Shown piece after piece: positions 55,600 through 62,869 of a stretch of 64,000 bases of DNA; position 1 is the stretch's first letter, and each line of letters begins with the position of its first letter. The notes under the pieces were generated by a model. That model worked only from the letters and a program-made list of their open reading frames with translations. It was not told where the DNA came from and did not search any database. The stretch is taken from NCBI RefSeq assembly GCF_020616555.1, contig NZ_CP085173.1, positions 6,030,001-6,094,000 on the forward strand. Direction: 5' to 3'. Both the position numbers and the translations under genes were made by a program. Source of the DNA: Streptomyces longhuiensis. Its GTDB lineage: Bacteria > Actinomycetota > Actinomycetes > Streptomycetales > Streptomycetaceae.

Positions 55600-57285
55600 A
55601 TGACGGACACGGTCACCCGTGACACAGAGGCAGCCCCGCCGCGGCGCAGCTACGCCAAGCTCGCCGCGGACGAGAGCCGCGAGGACTTCTCGCTGCGCTA
55701 CGCGCCCCACTCCTACCGGCGTTGGTCCCCGACCATGGTCGCGTCCACCGCGCTCGGCGGCATCGCCTACCTCGCCGACTTCGCGATCGGCGCCTCCATC
55801 GTGTTCACGTACGGCTTCACGAGCGGGCTCGCCTCGATCCTGTGCGCGGCGACGATCATCTTCCTGACCGGCATCCCCATCGCCCGCGCCTGCGCCAAGT
55901 ACGGCCTGGACATGGACCTCATCACCCGGGGCGCGGGCTTCGGCTACTTCGGCTCGACGCTCACGTCCCTCATCTACGCCTCGTTCACCTTCATCTTCTT
56001 CGCCCTCGAAGGCTCGATCATGGCGCAGGCCATGCACGAGGTCGTCGGACTGCCGCTGCCCGTCGGCTACTTGCTGACCACGCTCATCGTCATCCCGATC
56101 GTCTTCCGCGGCATGGGCGCCCTCGCCAAAGTGCAGGCGTGGACGCAGCCGGTCTGGCTCATCGGGCTCGTGCTGCCCTTCGTGATCCTGGCCTTCCACG
56201 CGCCGGGCTCCTTCGGCGACTTCACCCACTTCGGCGGCACGGAGGGCGCGGGCAGCGGCTTCTCCTGGCTCGGCTTCGGTCTCGGCACCGGTGTCGCGCT
56301 CTCCCTCATCGCGCAGATCGGAGAGCAGGCCGACTACCTGCGCTTCATGCCGGCCAAGACCGAGAAGAACAGGAAGCGATGGAATCTGGCCGTTCTCGCG
56401 GCCGGACCCGGCTGGGTGATCATCGGCGCCGCCAAGCAGCTCGGCGGCGCGCTCCTCGCCTTCGTCGCCCTCGAAGCCGTCGGCGGGACCCACGCGTTGG
56501 AGCCGATCGCGCCGCAGGTCGAGGCGCTCAAGCCGTGGCTCGGCTCGGTGGCCCTGCCCGCCGCGGCGCTCTTCGTGGTCGTCTCCCAGATCAAGATCAA
56601 CGTGACCAACGCCTACAGCGGCTCGCTGTCCTGGTCGAACTTCTTCTCCCGCATCACCCACCGCCACCCGGGCCGGGTCTGGTACATCTTCCTCAACCTC
56701 GCCATCGCGCTGACGCTGATGGAGATGAACATGTTCGCGGCCCTGAACAAACTGCTGGGCTTCTACTCGAACGTGGGCATCGCCTGGATCGCGGCCGTCG
56801 CCGCCGACCTCGTCATCAACAAGCGGGTCGGCTGGAGCCCCAAGTACATCGAGTTCAAGCGGGCGTACCTGTATGCCGTGAACCCGGCCGGCTTCGGCGC
56901 CATGGTGATCGCGTCGGCCGTCTCGATCGTCGCGTTCTTCGGGGTGTTCGGCGAGTACGCGGAGGCCTTCTCGACGTTCATCGCGGCCGGACTCGCCCTG
57001 ACGCTCTGCCCGTTGATCGCCTGGGCCACCAAGGGCAAGTACTACCTGGCCAGGCCCAACCCGGTGAACGGCCCCGGCGTCGAGATCGCCGACATCACGG
57101 CGACCCACACGTGCAGCGTCTGCGAGACGGCGTACGAACTCCCGGACATCGCGGACTGCCCCGTCCGGTCGGGCCCGATCTGCTCGCTGTGCTGCTCGCT
57201 GGACGCGGAGTGCGGCGACGCCTGCCGCAAGGAGCCGCAGGCGGGCCCGGTGCTGATGCCGATGCCGACGGTGCGTACCGGCTGA
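55600..57285 (+). CDS. NCS1 (purine/cytosine-type) permease with cysteine-rich C-terminal tail
   Basis: A 561-aa permease. About twelve helices form an NCS1 transporter for nucleobases or related compounds (SYRRWSPTMVASTALGGIAYLADF, GRVWYIFLNLAIALTLMEMN). After the last helix comes an extra domain of about 50 residues with eight cysteines at 505, 508, 520, 528, 531, 532, 538 and 542 (CSVCETAY, DCPVRSG, CSLCCSLDAECGDACRK). The pattern suggests a zinc or iron-sulphur knuckle. I recall the same CSLCCSL motif in permease-linked sensory proteins, so the tail may report transport or redox state. A UUCG-capped terminator follows. Confidence 0.85.
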   Translation: MTDTVTRDTEAAPPRRSYAKLAADESREDFSLRYAPHSYRRWSPTMVASTALGGIAYLADFAIGASIVFTYGFTSGLASILCAATIIFLTGIPIARACAKYGLDMDLITRGAGFGYFGSTLTSLIYASFTFIFFALEGSIMAQAMHEVVGLPLPVGYLLTTLIVIPIVFRGMGALAKVQAWTQPVWLIGLVLPFVILAFHAPGSFGDFTHFGGTEGAGSGFSWLGFGLGTGVALSLIAQIGEQADYLRFMPAKTEKNRKRWNLAVLAAGPGWVIIGAAKQLGGALLAFVALEAVGGTHALEPIAPQVEALKPWLGSVALPAAALFVVVSQIKINVTNAYSGSLSWSNFFSRITHRHPGRVWYIFLNLAIALTLMEMNMFAALNKLLGFYSNVGIAWIAAVAADLVINKRVGWSPKYIEFKRAYLYAVNPAGFGAMVIASAVSIVAFFGVFGEYAEAFSTFIAAGLALTLCPLIAWATKGKYYLARPNPVNGPGVEIADITATHTCSVCETAYELPDIADCPVRSGPICSLCCSLDAECGDACRKEPQAGPVLMPMPTVRTG

Positions 57286-57308
57286 CCGCCCGAGCCACGG
57301 AACGTCCA

Positions 57309-57336
57309 GGGGGCGCTCTCTTCGGAGTGCGCCCCC
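57309..57336 (+). terminator. terminator with C(UUCG)G tetraloop after the NCS1 gene
   Basis: An 8-bp GGGGGCGC stem (57309-57316 with 57329-57336) and an inner CTC/GAG pair close a TTCG loop, an ultra-stable tetraloop hairpin 23 bp after the stop. Confidence 0.8.
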
Positions 57337-57480
57337 TGCAAATTGGCTGGTTGCGTATCTCTTTGTGCCAATGCGTATCCGCTGCGTGAAGGTCAGGCGT
57401 ACGCTCGGGCATATGCGGAGTGGGGTTTCCTCAGAAAGCGGGGCGCTGTGCGAGCCGGGGTCGGGGAGTGGAGGGGCGCG

Positions 57481-57672
57481 ATGAACGAGGGCACGACCAC
57501 GCTTGTGTGGCTCGTCATACGCCAGGACGACAACGGAAACCGCTATCGCGTCGGCAGGTACGCGACCAGGGCCGAAGCCCAGAAGATCGCCGACAGTCTC
57601 GACGACCGCGGCCACAAGCAGCTCTACTGGGTCGAGCGCCTCGGCCAGGCGCAGAACGGCACCGCGCGCTGA
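57481..57672 (+). CDS. SPOR-like small protein
   Basis: A 63-aa single domain protein. The core WLVIRQDDNGNRYRVGRYATRAEAQKIADSLDDRGHKQLYWVERL has the fold pattern of a SPOR/sporulation-related repeat (a beta-alpha-beta unit with a G-Y/R turn). Very similar small proteins are widespread in Streptomyces without known function. The ATG at 57481 follows GGAGGGG at the right distance. It precedes the mutT-like gene by 31 bp and may be co-transcribed with it. Confidence 0.75.
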   Translation: MNEGTTTLVWLVIRQDDNGNRYRVGRYATRAEAQKIADSLDDRGHKQLYWVERLGQAQNGTAR

Positions 57673-57703
57673 CGTCCCGGCCCGCGGCCGTAGGCTCCGG
57701 GAC

Positions 57704-58099
57704 ATGACTGAACCGACCGTCGTCGTCGCGGCGGCCCTCCAGGAGAGCGGGCGTCTGCTCGCCGCGCGACGCAGTGCGCCCCCCGAGCTCGCGGGCCGCT
57801 GGGAACTCCCCGGCGGCAAGGTCGAACCCGGCGAGGACCCGACGCGGGCTCTCGTACGGGAGTTGCGCGAGGAACTCGGGATCGGCGCCGAGCTCGTGGC
57901 GCGCGTCCCGGGGGAGTGGCCCCTGAAGCCCGGATACGTGCTGCGGGTGTGGACCGCGCGTCTGCTGTCCGGCAGCCCGCGCCCCCTGGAAGACCACGAC
58001 GAGCTGCGCTGGCTCGGCCCCGACGAGATCTGGTCCGTGGACTGGCTCGACCAGGACGTGCCGGCGGTGAAGGCGGTGCTCGCGGCGCAACGGCCGTGA
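57704..58099 (+). CDS. NUDIX hydrolase (MutT type)
   Basis: A 131-aa Nudix pyrophosphatase. The Nudix box G-x5-E-x7-REL-x-EE-x-GI is perfect (GGKVEPGEDPTRALVRELRE then ELGI). The preceding AARRSAPPELAGRWELPGG is the MutT substrate strand, and DHDELRWLGPDEIWSVDWL the closing one. This favours 8-oxo-dGTP cleanup, although related members hydrolyse other nucleotides. The ATG at 57704 is the only sensible start. It is 31 bp behind the SPOR-like gene, and a 35-bp repeat array begins 60 bp after the stop. Confidence 0.9.
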   Translation: MTEPTVVVAAALQESGRLLAARRSAPPELAGRWELPGGKVEPGEDPTRALVRELREELGIGAELVARVPGEWPLKPGYVLRVWTARLLSGSPRPLEDHDELRWLGPDEIWSVDWLDQDVPAVKAVLAAQRP

Positions 58100-58158
58100 T
58101 CCGTCCCCCGGCAGCCCTGTCCGCGCTACCGGTCGTCGTGCCGCGGGCTGCCGCCGTC

Positions 58159-58424
58159 GTGCTGCAGGTTGTGTGCGGCTAGCCGCTATCGCCGTGCTGC
58201 TGGTTGTGTGCGGCTAGTCGCTATCGCCGTGCTGCTGGTTGTGTGCGGCTAGTCGCTATCGCCGTGCTGCTGGTTGTGTGCCGCAAGCCGCTATCGCCGT
58301 GCTGTCGGCTGCGTGCCGCAAGTCGCCATCGCCGTCACGCGGGCTGCCGCCGTCGTGCTGCAGGTTGTGTGCGGCAAGCCACCATCGCCGTGCTGCCGGT
58401 TGTGTGCCGCAAGCCGCCATCGCC
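58159..58424. repeat. 35-bp tandem repeat array, seven copies in two blocks
   Basis: Five head-to-tail 35-bp units occupy 58159-58333, and two more lie at 58355-58424 after a 21-bp spacer. Copies 2 and 3 (58194-58228, 58229-58263) are identical, and the others differ by a few bases. Each unit contains GTGCTG, GGTTGTGTGC and ATCGCC words. Copy 1 has the palindrome GCGGCTAGCCGC. As 35 is not a multiple of three the array cannot encode a protein repeat. It occupies most of the 479-bp gap between the mutT-like gene and the kinase-like gene. There are no unique spacers, so it is not CRISPR. Confidence 0.9.
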
Positions 58425-58578
58425 GTGACGCCGACTGCGGGCTGCCGCCGTCGTGCCGTCGGCTGCCGCCCTCGTGCTGCCGGTTGTGTCACCCGTCGTA
58501 CCGTCCGAAGTGCTCCGTTCGTGCCGCCCTTCGCGGAGTGTTCGTGTGAGACGGTAGCTCTCACAGTCACCCGGGTAT

Positions 58579-59067
58579 ATGCCGATTAACCCTACGAAAT
58601 CGGACGAGATCCGAAGGGGTGGACGGGGTTCTACTGCTGCCTGGGAAGTGATCGGCGTGTTCGACACCGACGGCGACGGGGAGTGCGCCCAGTGGGTCTT
58701 CCCCGACGAACCGGGCACAGTCCGTTCCGCTCGTGCCGCCGTCCGCGGTCAGCTCGGTGTCTGGGACCTCGATTCGCTCGGCGATGTCACCGAACTACTC
58801 GTCAGCGAGCTGGTCACCAACGCACTCCGGCACGCTTCGGGCCCCATCGGTGTACGTCTCCTGCGGTCGGCCGAGCCGGCCCACACCCTGCGGGTGGAGG
58901 TCTCCGATCCCCTTCCGGATCCGCCGCTGGAGCGGGTCGCGGGGCCGGAAGAGGAGAGCGGGCGGGGGCTCCAGCTGGTCGCGGGGGCGGCGCGGCGGTG
59001 GGGGACGCGGCCCGGTGACGCGGGCAAGACGGTCTGGTTCGAACTGTCGCTGCCCGGCCGGTACTGA
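58579..59067 (+). CDS. RsbW-like ATP-binding protein (HATPase_c, anti-sigma type)
   Basis: A 162-aa stand-alone GHKL kinase domain. The N box is TELLVSELVTNALRHASGP, G1 is LRVEVSDPLPD, and G2 is SGRGLQLVAGAARRWG with the closing KTVWFELSLPG. Streptomyces encode dozens of such proteins that phosphorylate anti-sigma antagonists or control development. It shares its N-box with the HATPase end of the next gene, which hints at duplication. An N-terminal extension of about 25 residues from the ATG at 58579 lacks a ribosome site; GTG at 58648 or 58657 is an alternative start. The 300 bp beyond its stop hold no firm gene. Confidence 0.85.
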   Translation: MPINPTKSDEIRRGGRGSTAAWEVIGVFDTDGDGECAQWVFPDEPGTVRSARAAVRGQLGVWDLDSLGDVTELLVSELVTNALRHASGPIGVRLLRSAEPAHTLRVEVSDPLPDPPLERVAGPEEESGRGLQLVAGAARRWGTRPGDAGKTVWFELSLPGRY

Positions 59068-59121
59068 CCGCGGCCGTCACGGGTGGCCTGAACCTGCGGC
59101 CGGAACCGGTGGCGTCGCGCC

Positions 59122-59158
59122 GGTTAGGAGGAACCCTCCCTGGTTAGGAGACAGGGAG
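59122..59158 (+). promoter_or_regulatory. nested direct/inverted repeat upstream of the PAS-SpoIIE gene
   Basis: GGTTAGGAG occurs at 59122-59130 and again at 59142-59150, exactly 20 bp apart (two helical turns). The second copy is inside an inverted repeat CTCCCTG / CAGGGAG (59136-59142, 59152-59158). This looks like a protein-binding site or RNA hairpin about 210 bp before the next gene. A 62-codon frame at 59160-59348 is not convincing. Confidence 0.5.
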
Positions 59159-59367
59159 CATGCTGATCGGCGAAGGGGCCGGCCAGGAAGAATCACAGGA
59201 CAGCCGCGGATCTGGTTGTCGTCCTGTTACGTCGGGACGGGCCAAAAAGCGTCGGGACCGTGGTGTGATCGTGAACACCGTGTTGCGCGGCTCCGTAGTG
59301 CTGGATACTGCGGGCAGCCGCCCCGGTGACCGGTGCCGGACGCGGTGAGCTGGAGGGGACGGTTCGC

Positions 59368-62076
59368 GTGAGCGAGATACCAGCGAAGGCCACGTCGTCC
59401 GAGGACACCTCGGGCGGGACGGCCGCGCGCGATGCGGCAGGCCCGCTCCGGGCCGAGACATGGCAGAGCAGTCCGCCCGGCTCCATGTACGACTACATCA
59501 AGGTCGCCTCCTTCTCCATCGGCCCCGACGGGCTGATCGACCAGTGGAGCCGGCGCGCGGCGCAGCTCTTCGGCGTCAGTGCGCAGGAAGCCGTGGGCAA
59601 GGACCCCATCGAGGCCTTCGTCTCCACGGAACTGCGCGAGCGCGGCCACCGCAAGATGGCGGAGATCCTCGACGGCCGTGAGTGGACCGGCGTCGTCCCC
59701 TTCCGGATGCCCAGGGACCGGGCGGCGGAGACGGACGGATCGGCCTCCGGTGAGCGCGATCCGCGCGTCCCCGGTCAGCACATCCCCGGTCAGCACGGCC
59801 CCGCTCCGTATACGGAGGGGATAGCCGAGGTCTATGTGATGCCGACCGAGACGGAGTCCGGCGAGCGCGCCGCCGTCTGCATCGTCGTCGACGTCCGCGC
59901 CCTGCGCCGCATCGAGACGGACCTCGCCGCGTCGGAGGCCATTTTCGGCCAATCTCCTTTCGGTTTCCTGCTGTTCGGCACCGACCTGAAGGTGCAGCGG
60001 GCCAACCGGCCCTTCGCCGCCGTCTTCGGCGGCCGGGCCGACGACCACCGCGGCCGCACCGTCCACGACTACCTGCCCCGCGGCGAGGCCGATCGCGTCC
60101 AGGCCGCGCTGCGCCGCGTCCTGGAGAGCGGCGAGTCCGTCACTGACATGCAGCTCGTCGGGCCCGCGCCCGACTCCGCCGAGCGCCGCCACTGGTCGAT
60201 CAACCTCTACCGCGTGCACAGCGGCAGCGGCCGGCCCATCGGCGTCGCCGGGCTCGCCACCGACGTCACCCGGCGGCACGCCGCCGCCCGCGAGGCCGCG
60301 CACGCCCGCCGCAACCTCGCCCTCCTCAACGAAGCGGGCGCCCGCATAGGCAACTCGCTCGACCTGGAGACCACCGCCCGCGAGCTCCTCGACGTCGTCG
60401 TCCCCGGCTTCTGCGACCTCGCCTCCGTCGACCTCTACCAAGGGCTCCTCGCCGGCGACGAGTCGGCGCTCAACAGCCGCAGCCTCGCCGACGGCAGCGC
60501 CGAGCTGCGCAGGGTCGCCGCCGCGAGCGCCGTCGCCGACGTGCCGTACCTCGAAGCGTCCGGAGGCGACGGGGTCGTCGAGGTCGGGGCCGTCCACCGC
60601 TACTCCTTCAACTCGCCCTGCGCGGACGCCCTGCGCACCGCCCGCCCCCAGTTCGTCCCCGCCGCGTCCGGCGGCCTCATCCAGTCCACGCTGGCCGTGC
60701 CGATGGTCGCCCACGACACCGTCGTCGGCCTCGCGCGCTTCGCCCGTACGAAGGGCAGCGAGCCCTTCAACGACCGCGACCGCGCCCTCGCCGTCGAACT
60801 CGCCGCGCGCGCCGCCGTCTGCATCGACAACGCCCGCCTCTACCGGCGCGAGCACGAGCGCGCCCTGATACTCCAGCGGTCGCTGCTCCCGCCGGACGAC
60901 CCCGAGGCGTCCGGCCTCGACATCGCCTGCCGTTACCTGCCGGGCAACGCGGCCACGGAGGTCGGCGGCGACTGGTTCGACGTCATCGAGCTGCCGGGGC
61001 ACAGAACCGCGCTCGTCGTCGGCGACGTCATGGGCCGCGGCCTGCGCGCCGCCGTCGCCATGGGCGAACTGCGCACCGCCGTACGGACCCTGGCCCTCCT
61101 CGACCTCGAACCCGCGGAGGTCCTCTCCGCGCTCGACGAGATCGCCCGCGGCCTCGGCGCTCCCGGCAGCCCGTCGTCCCCGGCCCCCGGCCCCGGCGGC
61201 GGTGTCCAGCAGGCCACCCGCGCCGCCCGCAGGACCGGCGACGCCGACCTCTCCGAGGTCTACCTCGCCACCTGCGTGTACGCGGTCTACGACGCCGTGA
61301 CCCGGCGCTGCACCTTCGCCAACGCGGGCCATCTGCCGCCCGTCCTGGTCGAGCCCGGCGAAGGGGCGCTCATGCTCGACGTACCCCCGGGCATGCCGCT
61401 CGGCGTCGGCGGGGAGCCCTTCGAGGAGGTGGAGGTCGAACTGCCCGAGGGCTCGCTCCTCGCCCTCTACACCGACGGGCTCGTCGAGTCCCGCGACCAC
61501 CCCCTCGACGAGGGCCTCTCCGCGTTCCGCAGCGCCCTGGACGATCCCTCGCCCGCGCTCGAGGACGTCTGCGACCACGTGCTGACCACGCTCGACACCC
61601 ATCACGGCGAGGACGACATCGCGCTGCTGATGGCCCGCGTGCAGGGCCTGCCGGCCGACGCCGTGGGCGACTGGACGCTGCCGCGCGAGCCGCGCTCGGT
61701 GGGCCGCGCCCGCGAATTCACCCGCGCCCAGCTGACCCAATGGGACCTGGAGCCGCTCGTCGACACGACGGAACTGCTGGTCAGTGAGCTGGTCACCAAC
61801 GCCCTGCGGTACGGCGAGGGCGAGATCAGGCTGCGCCTCCTGCTCGACCGCACCCTCGTGTGCGAGGTGTGGGACGCGGGCCTCGTCCAGCCGCGCCGCC
61901 GCCGCGCGCGCGACACGGACGAGGGCGGCCGCGGGCTTCAACTCGTGGGCCTGCTCAGCGCCTCCTGGGGCTCGCGCAGGACGCCGCGCGGCAAGACCGT
62001 CTGGTTCGAACTCCCGCTGCCGGACGGCGATTCGGCGGCCGTGGACCCGACGGAGGCGCTGCTCAGCCTGTACTGA
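59368..62076 (+). CDS. PAS-PAS-GAF-SpoIIE phosphatase-HATPase sensor
   Basis: 902 aa in five parts. PAS1 is at about 35-160 (YDYIKVASFSIGPDGLIDQW) and PAS2 at about 175-310 (FGQSPFGFLLFGTDLKVQR). GAF follows at about 325-500. The SpoIIE PP2C phosphatase is at about 515-765 (VGGDWFDVIEL, VGDVMGRGLRAAVAMGE, LYTDGLVESRDH, HGEDDIALLMARV). The RsbW-type HATPase is at about 780-895 (TTELLVSELVTNALRYGEG, DEGGRGLQLVGL, KTVWFELPL). Phosphatase and kinase activities in one chain allow two-way control of an anti-sigma antagonist by small-molecule or redox input at the PAS/GAF sites. GTG 59368 has GGAGGGG nine bases upstream. Confidence 0.93.
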   Translation: MSEIPAKATSSEDTSGGTAARDAAGPLRAETWQSSPPGSMYDYIKVASFSIGPDGLIDQWSRRAAQLFGVSAQEAVGKDPIEAFVSTELRERGHRKMAEILDGREWTGVVPFRMPRDRAAETDGSASGERDPRVPGQHIPGQHGPAPYTEGIAEVYVMPTETESGERAAVCIVVDVRALRRIETDLAASEAIFGQSPFGFLLFGTDLKVQRANRPFAAVFGGRADDHRGRTVHDYLPRGEADRVQAALRRVLESGESVTDMQLVGPAPDSAERRHWSINLYRVHSGSGRPIGVAGLATDVTRRHAAAREAAHARRNLALLNEAGARIGNSLDLETTARELLDVVVPGFCDLASVDLYQGLLAGDESALNSRSLADGSAELRRVAAASAVADVPYLEASGGDGVVEVGAVHRYSFNSPCADALRTARPQFVPAASGGLIQSTLAVPMVAHDTVVGLARFARTKGSEPFNDRDRALAVELAARAAVCIDNARLYRREHERALILQRSLLPPDDPEASGLDIACRYLPGNAATEVGGDWFDVIELPGHRTALVVGDVMGRGLRAAVAMGELRTAVRTLALLDLEPAEVLSALDEIARGLGAPGSPSSPAPGPGGGVQQATRAARRTGDADLSEVYLATCVYAVYDAVTRRCTFANAGHLPPVLVEPGEGALMLDVPPGMPLGVGGEPFEEVEVELPEGSLLALYTDGLVESRDHPLDEGLSAFRSALDDPSPALEDVCDHVLTTLDTHHGEDDIALLMARVQGLPADAVGDWTLPREPRSVGRAREFTRAQLTQWDLEPLVDTTELLVSELVTNALRYGEGEIRLRLLLDRTLVCEVWDAGLVQPRRRRARDTDEGGRGLQLVGLLSASWGSRRTPRGKTVWFELPLPDGDSAAVDPTEALLSLY

Positions 62077-62099
62077 CCGGGCGCGCCGCCTCCCCGGCT

Positions 62100-62813
62100 C
62101 TACGCGGACGTCTTGAGCGCCGCCAGGCGCGCTTCGATCTCGGCGGTGTCGCCGAGGCCCTCCAGCTGCTCGAACTGCGCGTCGAGCGAGGAGTCGGCGA
62201 GCTCCTGCTTGCCCAGCGCCCTGGCCTCCTCGCGGCGCACCTTCTCCTCGAAGCGGCTCAGCTCGCTCGTCGGGTCGAGGACGTTGATGTTCTCGGCTGC
62301 GTCCATCATCTGGTTCTGGGCCTGCGCCGTCTTCGCGCGCGCCACCAACTGGTCCCGCTTCGACTGGAGTTCGACCAGCTTCGTCTTCATCTGGTCGAGG
62401 CCGGACTTCAGCTTTCCGACGACCTCGCTCTGCGCGGCGATCGTCGGCTCGACGTCCTTCGCCGCCTTCTCGGAACTCAGCTGCCGACCGAGCGCCACCT
62501 TGGCGAGGTTGTCGAACTTGTCGGCCTCCGCGGCACTGCCCGCCGCCCGCAGTTCGTCGGCCTTCTTGCTCGCGGCGAGCGCCTTGCCGCCCCACTCGGC
62601 GGCCGCCTCGACGTCCTCTTTGTGGTCCTGCTCCATCATCCGCAGATTGCCGATGGTCGCCGCGACGGCCTGCTCGGCCTCGGCGATGTTGTTCGAGTAG
62701 TCGCGGATCAGCTGGTCGAGCATCTTCTGCGGGTCCTCGGCGCCGTCCAGGAGGGCGTTGATGTTCGCCTTCGCCAGCTGGGCGACGCGGCCGAGAACGG
62801 TCTGCTTGGTCAT
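62100..62813 (-). CDS. pspA: PspA/IM30 family membrane-stress protein
   Basis: A 237-aa PspA homologue. The amphipathic N-terminal helix (LGRVAQLAKANINALLDGAEDP) and the near-continuous coiled coil up to about residue 175 (QKMLDQLIRDYSNNIAEAEQAV and so on) match the IM30/ESCRT-III-like fold. The C-terminal helix is AQFEQLEGLGDTAEIEARL. It binds damaged cytoplasmic membrane and prevents proton leakage. A ribosome site (AGGAGC on the minus strand) lies before the ATG at 62813. The TPM protein 56 bp upstream on the same strand is a known companion in Streptomyces, so one operon is likely. Confidence 0.92.
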   Translation of the reverse strand: MTKQTVLGRVAQLAKANINALLDGAEDPQKMLDQLIRDYSNNIAEAEQAVAATIGNLRMMEQDHKEDVEAAAEWGGKALAASKKADELRAAGSAAEADKFDNLAKVALGRQLSSEKAAKDVEPTIAAQSEVVGKLKSGLDQMKTKLVELQSKRDQLVARAKTAQAQNQMMDAAENINVLDPTSELSRFEEKVRREEARALGKQELADSSLDAQFEQLEGLGDTAEIEARLAALKTSA

Positions 62814-62869
62814 GAGAGGTGCTCCTTGTACGAGGGAGATACGTGAGGAACTGGGTGGGTGCCGCCAGG

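Noticed and set aside
58159..58424. CRISPR array
   Set aside because: Units are contiguous with no unique spacers and no cas genes are present.
58204..58589. Short open frames through the 35-bp repeats
   Set aside because: The unit length is not a multiple of three, so each frame reads differently in successive copies; no common product.
59160..59348. 62-codon gene before the PAS-SpoIIE gene
   Set aside because: The ribosome site is only one base from the ATG, composition is unlike a protein, and no motif is seen.
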